A stretch of DNA of 64,000 nucleotides from JAATGI01 sp036510675 (GTDB lineage Bacteria; Pseudomonadota; Alphaproteobacteria; ATCC43930; CGMCC-115725): NCBI GenBank assembly GCA_036510675.1, contig DATCDN010000044.1:1-64000 (forward strand), in the 5' to 3' direction. Shown piece by piece: positions 17,017 through 25,581 of this stretch. Position numbers and translations under genes: made by a program. Positions within the stretch are counted from its first letter, which is position 1. Each line of letters opens with the position of its first letter. The notes beneath the pieces were generated by a model. The model did not search any database, was not told the DNA's origin, and was given only the letters and a program-made list of their open reading frames with translations.

Positions 17017-18876
17017 TTACGACGGGGCGGAGACCGCCTGGAGCGCTTCCTCGGCCGCCAGCCAGGCGGCCTCCGCTTGCTGGATTTGGGCAGCGAGTTC
17101 GGCGTGCCGCCGCATCGACCGGACGCGCTCGTTCGGGACAAGATTGGGACCCGCCAGATCCCTCTCGACCTTCTGGCGTTCGGCGGCGAGGCTCTGCATC
17201 GCGGTTTCGGCGTGGCGGGCGGCGCGGCGCAGCGGTTCGATATTCTTCGATCTTGGGCCCCGCCCGGGCCCTGCCTTGGCCTTTGCCGGCTCGGGCCGGT
17301 CGGTCGTGGCCGATCGGGCCGCGAGCATCGAGCGGCGATAATCCTCGAGGTCGCCGTCATAGGGCGTCACCTTGCCGTCGGCGACCAGCCATAGCCGATC
17401 CATGGTCAATTCCAGCAAATACCAATCGTGGCTAATGAGGATGACGGCACCCGAAAATTCGTTGATCGCGGTCGCCAGCGCCGCGCGGCTGTCGATATCG
17501 AGATGGTTGGTCGGCTCGTCGAAGATCATCAACGGCGGCGCGTTATGGGTGATGAGCGCGAAATTGAGCCGTGCCCGCTCGCCGCCGGATAACGCCTTGA
17601 CCTTGACGAAGGCTTTGTCCTGACCGAAGCCGAACCGGCCGAGCCGTGCCCGCACCGCCATCGGCGGCGCCTTCGGCATCAGGCGCGCCAGATGATCGAA
17701 TGCCGTCTCTTCCGGCTCCATGTCTTCGATCTGATGCTGGGCGAAAAAGCCGATATCGAGCTTCGGCGAGCGGTGCTGGCGTCCCGCTTGCAGCGCCAGC
17801 CTTCCCGCGAACAATTTCGCCAAGGTCGATTTGCCGTTACCATTGGCGCCGAGCAGCGCGATCCGATCATCGGGGTCGAGCCGGAGATCGAGGCCGCTTA
17901 GCACCGCGCGGTCCGGCTCATAGCCGACCGAGCCGTGCTCGATGCTGATCAGCGGCGGGCGCAGCTCGGCGGGTTCAGGAAAATCGAAGCTCATGGTCGG
18001 ATCGTTCTGAAGCACCGCCACCGGCGTCATCTTGGCCAGCATCTTGACCCGGCTCTGCGCCTGGCGCGCCTTGCTCGCCTTGGCACGGAAGCGATCGACG
18101 AAAGCCTGAAGATGCTCGCGCCGTGCCTCCTGTTTCGCGGCCTCGGCCTTGGTTTGCTCCATGCGCAACGCGCGGCGCTGCTCAAACGTGTCATAGCCGC
18201 CGGCATAGAGGGTGAGCTTGAGCTGGTCGAGATGCAGGATGTGGTCGGGCACCGCGTTCAGCAGCCGGCGGTCGTGGCTGACGATCAGCAGCGTATGCGG
18301 GTAACCCTGTAGATAATTTTCGAGCCAAGCGGTGGCTTCGAGGTCGAGATGATTGGTCGGCTCGTCGAGCAGCAGCAGCTCAGGCTCGCTGAACAGGACC
18401 GCCGACAGCGCGACGCGCATGCGCCAGCCGCCGGAAAAACTCGACAGCGGCCGGTGCTGCATCGCCTCATCGAACCCCAGCCCGGCCAGGATGGCGGCGG
18501 CGCGCGCCGGCGCGGCATAGGCGTCGATCATCGTCAGCCGGTCATGGACGTGGGCCAGCCGGTCCGGATCGGACGCGGTCTCGGCCTCGATCATCAGGGC
18601 CGCGCGCTCGGCGTCGGCCTCCAGCACCAGGTCGATCGGCGTCTTGTCGCCGCCGGGCGCTTCCTGGGCGACGATGCCGATGCGGTCGCCGGACTGCGTC
18701 TCGATGGCGCCGGCATCGGGCTGCAATTCGCCGAGGATCAAGTCGAGCAGGGTCGATTTTCCGGTGCCGTTGCGGCCCACCAGCCCAACCTTCCAGCCAT
18801 CGGGAATCCGTGCCGAGGCGCCTTCCAACAGGGTCCGGCCCGCGACGCGGTAGGTCAGATCAGTGATTGTCAGCAT
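17017..18876 (-). CDS. ABC-F family ATPase (YheS/Uup-like)
   Basis: ABC-F proteins are soluble tandem ATPases that act on the ribosome rather than in transport. The 619-aa protein has two nucleotide-binding domains: Walker A GRNGTGKST and GANGNGKST, signatures SSFSGGWRMRVAL and LSGGERARLNF, and Walker B LLLLDEPTNHLDLE and LMIFDEPTNHLDID. The basic linker between them (about 240-300, with TKAEAAKQEARREH and RAKASKARQAQSRVKML) is the P-site-tRNA interaction motif. A Lys/Arg-rich C-terminal coiled coil follows. There are no membrane segments. The length and linker suit the YheS group; EttA is less likely. Confidence 0.9.
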   Translation of the reverse strand: MLTITDLTYRVAGRTLLEGASARIPDGWKVGLVGRNGTGKSTLLDLILGELQPDAGAIETQSGDRIGIVAQEAPGGDKTPIDLVLEADAERAALMIEAETASDPDRLAHVHDRLTMIDAYAAPARAAAILAGLGFDEAMQHRPLSSFSGGWRMRVALSAVLFSEPELLLLDEPTNHLDLEATAWLENYLQGYPHTLLIVSHDRRLLNAVPDHILHLDQLKLTLYAGGYDTFEQRRALRMEQTKAEAAKQEARREHLQAFVDRFRAKASKARQAQSRVKMLAKMTPVAVLQNDPTMSFDFPEPAELRPPLISIEHGSVGYEPDRAVLSGLDLRLDPDDRIALLGANGNGKSTLAKLFAGRLALQAGRQHRSPKLDIGFFAQHQIEDMEPEETAFDHLARLMPKAPPMAVRARLGRFGFGQDKAFVKVKALSGGERARLNFALITHNAPPLMIFDEPTNHLDIDSRAALATAINEFSGAVILISHDWYLLELTMDRLWLVADGKVTPYDGDLEDYRRSMLAARSATTDRPEPAKAKAGPGRGPRSKNIEPLRRAARHAETAMQSLAAERQKVERDLAGPNLVPNERVRSMRRHAELAAQIQQAEAAWLAAEEALQAVSAPS

Positions 18877-18909
18877 GGCGTGAGATTATCTGGTGAAGGG
18901 CAAGGCGGG

Positions 18910-19161
18910 ATGCCGATGATTCTCGCGACGTTCAATGATATTCTCGATCATGTGGCAAAAATCATCTGGGACAAGAAGCGCAATCCAACGCATCACGTCA
19001 GCGACCGGTTGGGGATCGAACGCTGGCAATTGGGCGCCGCGATACACAAAATCAAGGGGTCCCGCAATCTTGGTCCCGCGGACCGCGTTGTGATTTACGA
19101 CGATGGAGCGGTGAGGGATGAGAATGGTGAGCCAATCGGGAGCATCCATGATGAAATATAA
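18910..19161 (+). CDS. Small toxin-domain-like protein of unknown function
   Basis: This 83-aa protein begins at an ATG behind AGGGCAAGGCGGG. It is not firmly recognised. The second half, LGIERWQLGAAIHKIKGSRN followed by GPADRVVIYDDG and ending GEPIGSIHDEI, resembles in layout the short C-terminal effector domains of RHS/hemagglutinin polymorphic toxins (a helix with H-x-I-K, a D-D-G turn, a final IGN/S-x-x-D). That likeness is from memory. It lacks any signal peptide or delivery module. Its last 14 bases overlap the next gene (DUF4279), which suggests a coupled pair. It could also be a DNA- or protein-binding helper. Confidence 0.55.
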   Translation: MPMILATFNDILDHVAKIIWDKKRNPTHHVSDRLGIERWQLGAAIHKIKGSRNLGPADRVVIYDDGAVRDENGEPIGSIHDEI

Positions 19162-19621
19162 CGCGAACGATACGCTAAAAACCTTCGCGACGTTCCGAGT
19201 GGCCGGGGACCGGCTGGCGCCAGACGAGATCACTGAAATTATCTCGTTCCAGCCAACGCTGGCCTATGCAAAGGGTCAACAATATTCACGAGGACCGGAC
19301 CGCGCTACGCTGACCGGCAAGACCGGCGTTTGGTTCTTCGCGACCGACAAGGTGATCGCCAGCAACGAATTCGACGACCACCTAAGCTTTATCGTCAATC
19401 TGCTGATCACTCCCCGCAACAAATTCGTCCCCCTGGTGAAGCTCCGCGACTTGATCAAGCGAAAGCAATTCGAGGCGCATGTCAGTTGTTTTTGGTTCGG
19501 GCGCTCGGGTGCGAAAAAACCATCTCTTCCAAATTCCCTAAAAGATTTTTTCGGTCTGATTCCGGCCGATATTGAAATCGACTTCGACACGGAGGAAGCC
19601 AAATCCAGACGCGTGGCATGA
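19148..19621 (+). CDS. DUF4279-domain protein, candidate immunity protein
   Basis: The 157-aa product has the DUF4279 pattern: ATFRVAGDRLAPDEITEIISF, then a small strand with P-T-x-A-x-x-K-G, TGKTGVWFFAT, and a helix DDHLSFIVNLL. DUF4279 proteins are mostly uncharacterised and often appear alone or in polymorphic-toxin immunity neighbourhoods. Two adjacent ATG codons (19148 and 19151) lie inside the end of the preceding small ORF, so translation is probably coupled. The C-terminal part has single Cys residues and no signal peptide; a cytoplasmic location is inferred. It converges on the oxygenase gene with a 9-base gap. Confidence 0.65.
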   Translation: MMKYNANDTLKTFATFRVAGDRLAPDEITEIISFQPTLAYAKGQQYSRGPDRATLTGKTGVWFFATDKVIASNEFDDHLSFIVNLLITPRNKFVPLVKLRDLIKRKQFEAHVSCFWFGRSGAKKPSLPNSLKDFFGLIPADIEIDFDTEEAKSRRVA

Positions 19622-19630
19622 TTGCCTTCC

Positions 19631-20257
19631 CTATTTCGCGGACGCGAACAGGCGTTTCACTGTCGCCGACAGACGGTGGCGGGCTTGCTCGCGCCGCACC
19701 ACGCTTTCGTCCCGCACCCAGTTAAGCTGAACCACCCGGCGCGGGCCGCTGGCCGGGGCATGGCCGTGCCAGGAATGGGGTGTCACGGTGAAGGCCAGCA
19801 GCGTTCCGGCGTCGGGCGGGACCTCGGCCGCCATATCGTCGAGATTATCTGCCGAGCGCAGGAGACGCAGCCGCCCGCCCGGCGCCTCCCAGGCTTCATT
19901 CATATAGATCAGCACCGTGGCGAGCTTGGTCTTGCTATCGGCATGGATCTGACCATCGCTGTCGCGCGCCTGGCCGCGCACGGTGATCATGGTCGGCCGG
20001 CCAGCCAGATCGATGCCGAGCTTGCCGGCCACGGCGTCGCGAAAGGCCGGCCCTTCCAATTCCTTCAGGAAGCCAGCGAACGCCGCACCGAAATTCAGCG
20101 ACCCGGTGGGAAAGCTGCCGGCCTTCTCGATGTGGGGAAAATCTTCGGACAGCGCCGCGCGCGCGCCGGCGGCGACGCATCCCGGCACCACGAAGTAGGG
20201 AAAGGGGTCGGTTTCGAGCGGCGCCTGCCGCACCCGCTCAAGATCGAGGAAATTCAT
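19631..20257 (-). CDS. 2-oxoglutarate/Fe(II)-dependent oxygenase
   Basis: A non-heme iron dioxygenase that couples 2-oxoglutarate decarboxylation to hydroxylation. The 208-aa protein has the double-stranded beta-helix pattern: H-x-D at His105-Asp107 (GQIHADSKTK), ATVLIYMNEAW, GGRLRLL, and a distal His/Arg set in PHSWHGHAPASGPRRVVQLNW. It belongs to the prolyl-4-hydroxylase-like 2OG-FeII_Oxy_3 type. The ATG at 20257 is chosen over the frame-opening ATG at 20332 because the extra 25 residues look non-coding. It is divergent from the luciferase-like gene. The substrate could be a protein or small molecule. Confidence 0.8.
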   Translation of the reverse strand: MNFLDLERVRQAPLETDPFPYFVVPGCVAAGARAALSEDFPHIEKAGSFPTGSLNFGAAFAGFLKELEGPAFRDAVAGKLGIDLAGRPTMITVRGQARDSDGQIHADSKTKLATVLIYMNEAWEAPGGRLRLLRSADNLDDMAAEVPPDAGTLLAFTVTPHSWHGHAPASGPRRVVQLNWVRDESVVRREQARHRLSATVKRLFASAK

Positions 20258-20363
20258 GCGCGGACAATAAGGCCGGCCCGCACCCATCTCAAGCCGCGCC
20301 TTGTCGCGGCACGCGGGAACCGGCATGCTCATCCCCGGCCATCACAAGCGAGGGGGGCGTGCC

Positions 20364-21401
20364 GTGATCAAATCCTGGATCTTCGAGTTCTTTCCGGCAC
20401 CACACCAATTGGCCGAGCATTTCGACCCCGCCGCCTCCGCCAAGTATTTCAATGCCTACCTCGATCTGTGGGCAAGCGCCGAGCCCGCGGGCTTCGACGG
20501 CATCTTTTTCAGCGAACATCATTTCGGCGTCGCCTATTCGCCCTCGCCCAACCTGTTGATCGCCAACATGGCGCTGCGCACCAAAAAAATCCGCCTCGGC
20601 GTGATGGGCATGGTGGCGCCCTATCATCAGCCATGGCGACTCGTGGAGGAGATCGGCATGCTCGATCATCTCACCGGCGGACGGCTCGAGATCGGCACCG
20701 CGGCAGGTATCCCGAACGAGATGGAACATGTCGGCATCACCCCCGACGAAGCGCGCGCCCGCAACGACGAGGCGCTGGATATCATCGACGCGGCGCTTGC
20801 CCAGCCGGTGATTTCGCATCACGGCAAATACTGGAATTTCGACAATCTCCGCCTGGTGCCGCGCACGCTACAACAGCCGGCGCCGAAATGGGTAACGGTG
20901 GTCAGTGTCGCCTCGGCCCGCAAGGCGGCGCGGCGCGGCGCCAAGATTTGCACCGGCTTTCATCCCTTGGGCAAGATCGTCGAGATATTCGACGCCTATC
21001 GCGACGAGGCCGACAAAGTCGGGCATAAAGTCGGCCCAGACGATCTGTGCATCCGCCGGCAGGTGACGATCCTGGACGATGATCGCGAGGCCGAGGCGGC
21101 CCTTGCCATTCGCCGCAAGGAATTTCGTAATTTCATCCAGCTCGATCCGCGCGTCGATCTGCCGGGCCGGCCGGCGGTACTCGATACGCCGTCAGCGCAC
21201 GCCTTTTCAATCGGCGATGACGAATTCATCGCCGGCACCCCGGCGAAGGTGGCGGAGCAGATCATCACGCAATGCCGCGGCGCCGGCGCCGGCCATTTCG
21301 CGGCGATTTTCGACCGTTCCGCCTCGCCGGAGCGGCTGGGCGACTGGTATCGCGATTTCGGCGCGACCACGATTCCCGTCCTGCGGGAGGCCCACGTCTA
21401 G
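20364..21401 (+). CDS. LLM-class flavin-dependent oxidoreductase
   Basis: A luciferase-like monooxygenase-family protein, 345 aa from a GTG start behind AGGGGGGCG. Family marks are GFDGIFFSEHHFG, LRTKKIRLGVMGMV, the L-D-x-L-T-G-G-R-L-E-I-G segment after helix 3 (MLDHLTGGRLEIGTAAG), and a C-terminal IAGTPAKVAEQI. Members use FMN or F420; the cofactor cannot be read here, but FMN is usual in this bacterial group. It ends two bases before the convergent dnaE stop. The substrate is unknown. Confidence 0.85.
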   Translation: MIKSWIFEFFPAPHQLAEHFDPAASAKYFNAYLDLWASAEPAGFDGIFFSEHHFGVAYSPSPNLLIANMALRTKKIRLGVMGMVAPYHQPWRLVEEIGMLDHLTGGRLEIGTAAGIPNEMEHVGITPDEARARNDEALDIIDAALAQPVISHHGKYWNFDNLRLVPRTLQQPAPKWVTVVSVASARKAARRGAKICTGFHPLGKIVEIFDAYRDEADKVGHKVGPDDLCIRRQVTILDDDREAEAALAIRRKEFRNFIQLDPRVDLPGRPAVLDTPSAHAFSIGDDEFIAGTPAKVAEQIITQCRGAGAGHFAAIFDRSASPERLGDWYRDFGATTIPVLREAHV

Positions 21402-21403
21402 TC

Positions 21404-24400
21404 TTATAGATCGAGCACGTCGAGCACGCCGGGGACCGCCTGCACCTGTCCTCGGATGCCGGGGCCGATCTTGAAGCCGCCAGGCAGCACGATTTCGACC
21501 TCGCGCGCCGGGGGCACCGGCACGACGAAGGAGACGCGACCCTTGCCGCCGATCTCCTTCGCCATCAGCTTCGCCAGCATCGGCACCGCCTGCTCGTCGC
21601 CGAGACGGATGCGCAGCCCGGCGGCGGCATGCTCGACCGCCTTGTCAAGCGATTCGACCGATTGCGCGGTGATGCGCAGATTATCGTCGTCCTCGCGCAC
21701 ATCGACGGTGAGCAGCAGCGGCGAGCCTGACTCGAGGAACGGCCGCGCGGCGCTCAGCTGTTCGGCGAACAGCGTCGCCTCGAACATGCCGCTCTGGTCG
21801 GAGAGCTGGACGAAGGCGAAGCGATTGCCGCGCGCGGAATTGCGCTCCTTCTTGCCGACCACGACGCCGGCGATCTTGAAGCGCGTCGAGCCGCCCGCCG
21901 CGACGCGCGCCGCGAGATCCACCGCCTTCACGACGCCGAGCCGCTCCAGGCTCTTGCCATAAGCCTGCAGCGGATGGCTCGACAGATAGAAGCCGATGGC
22001 GTCGAATTCCTGTTGCAGCTTTTCGACCGGAAGCCAGTCCGCCGCTGGCGGCAGCGTCAGGCCACCCACGATATTTGCCATGTTGTCGCCGAAAAGATTG
22101 ACCTGCTTGGTGACACGCTCCTCGGTCGCCGCGGCGGCGTGGTGCAGCAGGAATTCGGTGGCGCCGAAGGTCTGGGCGCGATTGCGATTCAATGAATCGA
22201 ACGCCCCCGCCTTGGCGAGGCTCTCAAACTGGCGCTTGTTGAAGCTCTTGACGTCGAGGCGTTGGGCGAAGTCGAACATATCCTTGTACGGACCGTTGGC
22301 GGTGCGCTCGGCGACGAGTTGGCTCATTGCCTGGGCGCCCACCCCCTTCACCGCCGCCAGCGCATAGCGGATCGCGGCCCCTTCAACCAACTCCTCGACG
22401 GCGAATCCGACATCGGAACGATTGATATCAGGCGGCAGCAGCTTGATGCCTAGCCGATCGCACTCCTGGCGAAAGACATTGAGCTTATCGGTATTGCCGA
22501 TGCAGTAGGTCATGAACGCGGCAACGTATTCGACTGGGTAATTCGCCTTGAAATAGGCGGTCTGATACGCGATCAGCGCGTAGGCGGCGGCGTGGCTTTT
22601 GTTGAAGCCATAGCCGGCGAATTTCTCGACCTGCCCGAAGACGTGCTCGGCGACGCGGTCCGACACCCCGTTGGCCTTGGCGCCGTTGAGGAAGGCGGCG
22701 CGCTGCGCGTCCATCTCCGCCTTGATCTTCTTGCCCATGGCGCGGCGCAAGAGATCGGCGCCGCCCAGCGAATAGCCCGACAGCACCTGGGCGATCTGCA
22801 TCACCTGTTCCTGATAGACCATGATGCCGTGGGTCTCGGCCAGGATCGGCTCCAGCGAGGCGTGGAGGTAGTCGGGCTGCTCCTGCCCGTGCTTCACCGC
22901 GATATAGCGCGGGATGTTTTCCATCGGCCCCGGACGATAAAGCGCGACCACCGCGATGATGTCCTCGAAGCGATCGGGGCGCAGCTTCTTCAGCATGTCG
23001 CGCATGCCCGCGCCTTCCAGTTGGAACACGCCGACCGTATCGCCCTTCTGCATCAATTCGTAGGAGGCGCGGTCGTCGAGGGGCAGCTTGTTGAGATCGA
23101 GCTCGATGCCGCGCCGCTTCAACAATTCGACCGCGCGCACCAGGATGGTCAACGTGGTGAGGCCGAGGAAATCGAACTTCACCAATCCCGCCGTCTCGAC
23201 ATATTTGAGATTGAATTGCGTCGCCGGCAGAGTCGAGCGCGGGTCGCGATAGAGCGGCACCAGTTCCTGCAACGGCCGGTCGCCGATCACCACGCCGGCG
23301 GCATGCGTCGAGGCGTGGCGGTAGAGACCCTCCAGTTTGATCGCAATTTCGACGAGATGCGCGACCTGCTCGTCGCTGTCGATCATCTGCTGCAACAGCG
23401 GCTCGCCGTCGATTGCCTGGCGCAGCTTGACCGGCGCGGCCGGATTGTTCGGCACCAGCTTGCACAGCCGATCGACCTGGCCATAAGGCATTTCCAGCAC
23501 ACGGCCGACATCGCGCAGGGCGGCGCGCGCCTGAAGCGTCCCGAAGGTGATGATCTGCGCGACGCGATCGGCGCCGTATTTCTCTTGAACGTGCCGGATC
23601 ACCTCGTCGCGGCGGTCCTGGCAGAAATCGATGTCGAAGTCCGGCATCGACACGCGTTCGGGATTGAGGAATCGCTCAAACAGCAGGCCGAAGCGCAGAG
23701 GATCGAGATCGGTGATGGTCAGCGACCACGCCACCACCGACCCGGCGCCCGAACCGCGCCCCGGCCCCACCGGGATGCCTTGGTTCTTCGCCCATTGAAT
23801 GAATTCGGCGACGATCAGGAAGTACCCGGCGAAGCCCATCTTCTCGATGACGCCGAGCTCGAAATCGAGCCGCTCGCGATAGGGCCGCGCCGCCTCCGCC
23901 CGTTCCGCCTCGCCCATCTCGGCGGGATAGACCTGTTCGTCGAGACGCCGCGCCAATCCGGCGGCGGCGGCGGCGCGCAATGCTTGTTTCTCGTCGCCGG
24001 TCTCGGTCGGGAACGGCGGCAGGATCGGCGCGCGCGGCTCCGGCATGAAGGCGCAGCGCTGGGCGATGACGAGGGTGTTGTCGCATGCCTCGGGCAGGTC
24101 GGCGAACAGCACGCGCATTTCGGCCGGGGTCTTGAAATAATGCTCGCCCGTCAGCTTACGCCGATTGGTATTGCCGACGGTCGTCCCCTCGGCGATGCAC
24201 AGCAGCACATCATGGGCCTCGGAAAAATCCGGCTCGTCGAAATAGACATCGTTGGTCGCCACCAGCGGCAGGTTCTGCGCATAGGCAAGATCGATCAGCG
24301 CGGTCTCGATGCGATCTTCGTCGGCCATGCCATGGCGCATCAATTCGACATAGAGCCGATCCGGAAACATCGCGGCGAGGCGCGCCAGCATTTCGGCGGC

Positions 24401-24880
24401 GGCATCCGCCTGACCCTCGTTCAGCAGCTGCCCGACCGGCCCCCCGGTCCCGCCCGTGAGGACGATCAGCCCATCGCCATGCCGGGCGAGACGGTCGAGA
24501 TCGATCTGCGGTGCCTCGGTGCCGTCGCCCTCGAGAAATGACGCGCTGACTAGCGTCAGCAGATTGCGATAGCCGGCCTGATCCTGAACCAGCAGCACCA
24601 GCGGCTCCGGCGCCAGCGGCTTGCCGAGGCGTCCGCGTCCGTCATGATCGGCGCTGCGAATGGCGAGTTCGCATCCGATGATCGGCTGCACCCCGTCATC
24701 GCGCGCCGCCATCGCGAATTCGAGCGCGCCGAAGAGATTGCCGGTGTCGGTCATCGCCAGCGCCGGCATGCGGTGCAACTTGCACAGCGCGGTCAGGTGC
24801 TTGACCTTGATCGCGCCCTTCGACAGCGAATAGGCGGAATGGCTATGGAGATGGACGAAATCGGCGTGGTTCACAGCCAT
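21404..24880 (-). CDS. dnaE: DNA polymerase III alpha subunit
   Basis: The replicative polymerase catalytic subunit, 1158 aa, the usual DnaE1 size. It opens with a PHP domain (VHLHSHSAYSLSKGAIKVKHL region) that keeps several histidines of the metal site. The C-family palm shows GPGRGSGAGS and the catalytic PDFDIDFCQDRR. Further along are the fingers region (HASTHAAGVVI), the helix-hairpin-helix part, an OB domain (about residues 1000-1080, TRFKIAGVVVGKKER) and the C-terminal tau-binding end. It is the last gene of the long minus-strand run; its ATG overlaps the lolD TGA by one base. Confidence 0.97.
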   Translation of the reverse strand: MAVNHADFVHLHSHSAYSLSKGAIKVKHLTALCKLHRMPALAMTDTGNLFGALEFAMAARDDGVQPIIGCELAIRSADHDGRGRLGKPLAPEPLVLLVQDQAGYRNLLTLVSASFLEGDGTEAPQIDLDRLARHGDGLIVLTGGTGGPVGQLLNEGQADAAAEMLARLAAMFPDRLYVELMRHGMADEDRIETALIDLAYAQNLPLVATNDVYFDEPDFSEAHDVLLCIAEGTTVGNTNRRKLTGEHYFKTPAEMRVLFADLPEACDNTLVIAQRCAFMPEPRAPILPPFPTETGDEKQALRAAAAAGLARRLDEQVYPAEMGEAERAEAARPYRERLDFELGVIEKMGFAGYFLIVAEFIQWAKNQGIPVGPGRGSGAGSVVAWSLTITDLDPLRFGLLFERFLNPERVSMPDFDIDFCQDRRDEVIRHVQEKYGADRVAQIITFGTLQARAALRDVGRVLEMPYGQVDRLCKLVPNNPAAPVKLRQAIDGEPLLQQMIDSDEQVAHLVEIAIKLEGLYRHASTHAAGVVIGDRPLQELVPLYRDPRSTLPATQFNLKYVETAGLVKFDFLGLTTLTILVRAVELLKRRGIELDLNKLPLDDRASYELMQKGDTVGVFQLEGAGMRDMLKKLRPDRFEDIIAVVALYRPGPMENIPRYIAVKHGQEQPDYLHASLEPILAETHGIMVYQEQVMQIAQVLSGYSLGGADLLRRAMGKKIKAEMDAQRAAFLNGAKANGVSDRVAEHVFGQVEKFAGYGFNKSHAAAYALIAYQTAYFKANYPVEYVAAFMTYCIGNTDKLNVFRQECDRLGIKLLPPDINRSDVGFAVEELVEGAAIRYALAAVKGVGAQAMSQLVAERTANGPYKDMFDFAQRLDVKSFNKRQFESLAKAGAFDSLNRNRAQTFGATEFLLHHAAAATEERVTKQVNLFGDNMANIVGGLTLPPAADWLPVEKLQQEFDAIGFYLSSHPLQAYGKSLERLGVVKAVDLAARVAAGGSTRFKIAGVVVGKKERNSARGNRFAFVQLSDQSGMFEATLFAEQLSAARPFLESGSPLLLTVDVREDDDNLRITAQSVESLDKAVEHAAAGLRIRLGDEQAVPMLAKLMAKEIGGKGRVSFVVPVPPAREVEIVLPGGFKIGPGIRGQVQAVPGVLDVLDL

Positions 24881-25581
24881 CAGACCTTGCGCTCGATCAC
24901 TAGCCCGTCCTCCAGCACCAGCACCCGGTCGAGGCGGCGCGCCAAATCGAGATTGTGGGTCGCGATCAGCGCCGCCAACCCGGTGCCACGTACGATATCG
25001 AGCAGCGCCTTGGTGACGCCGGCGGCGGTTTGCTGATCGAGATTGCCGGTCGGCTCGTCGCCCAGCATCACGCGCGGCGCATTGGCGAGGGCGCGCACGA
25101 TGGCGACGCGCTGTTGCTCGCCGCCGGACAGCCGAGCCGGCCGGTGGCTGGCGCGCGGCGTCAGCCCGACCATCGCCAATAACTCCATCGCGCGGCGCCG
25201 CGCCTCCGCCTTGGCGATGCCGGCGATCATCTGCGGCAGCATGACATTTTCCAGCGCGGAAAATTCCGGCAGCAGGTGATGGAATTGATAGACGAAACCC
25301 AGATGCTTGCGCCGCAACGCCGTCCGCTCGCTATCGCCGAGGCCGCCGCATGGCGTCCCATCCACCAACACCTCGCCGCCGTCCGGTCGCTCCAACAGGC
25401 CAGCGGTATGGAGCAGCGTCGATTTACCGGCGCCCGACGGGCCGACCAGCGCCACGATCTCGCCCTGGCGCAGCACCAGATCGGCATGGCGCAGCACGTC
25501 GAGATTATTACCGCCCTGGCGGTAGGTTCGGGTCACCTGGCGCAGTTCGAGCGCGGGCGCCCGATCATTCATGACCATCAC
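24880..25581 (-). CDS. lolD: Lipoprotein-releasing system ATP-binding protein LolD
   Basis: The ATPase that drives the LolC/E permease to pull outer-membrane lipoproteins out of the inner membrane for LolA. The 233-aa protein has Walker A GPSGAGKST, the Q-loop YQFHHLLPEFSALENV (typical of the MacB/LolD branch), signature LSGGEQQRVAIVRAL, Walker B VMLGDEPTGNLD and the H-loop ATHNLDLA. It sits between lolC and dnaE with overlaps on both sides (4 bases and 1 base), so all three are translated in sequence. Confidence 0.93.
   Translation of the reverse strand: MMVMNDRAPALELRQVTRTYRQGGNNLDVLRHADLVLRQGEIVALVGPSGAGKSTLLHTAGLLERPDGGEVLVDGTPCGGLGDSERTALRRKHLGFVYQFHHLLPEFSALENVMLPQMIAGIAKAEARRRAMELLAMVGLTPRASHRPARLSGGEQQRVAIVRALANAPRVMLGDEPTGNLDQQTAAGVTKALLDIVRGTGLAALIATHNLDLARRLDRVLVLEDGLVIERKV

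Noticed and set aside
22592..24541. 649-codon open frame on the plus strand opposite dnaE
   Set aside because: It lies wholly antisense to an intact dnaE, is rich in Arg, His and Gln typical of GC-rich shadow frames, and shows no recognisable domain.
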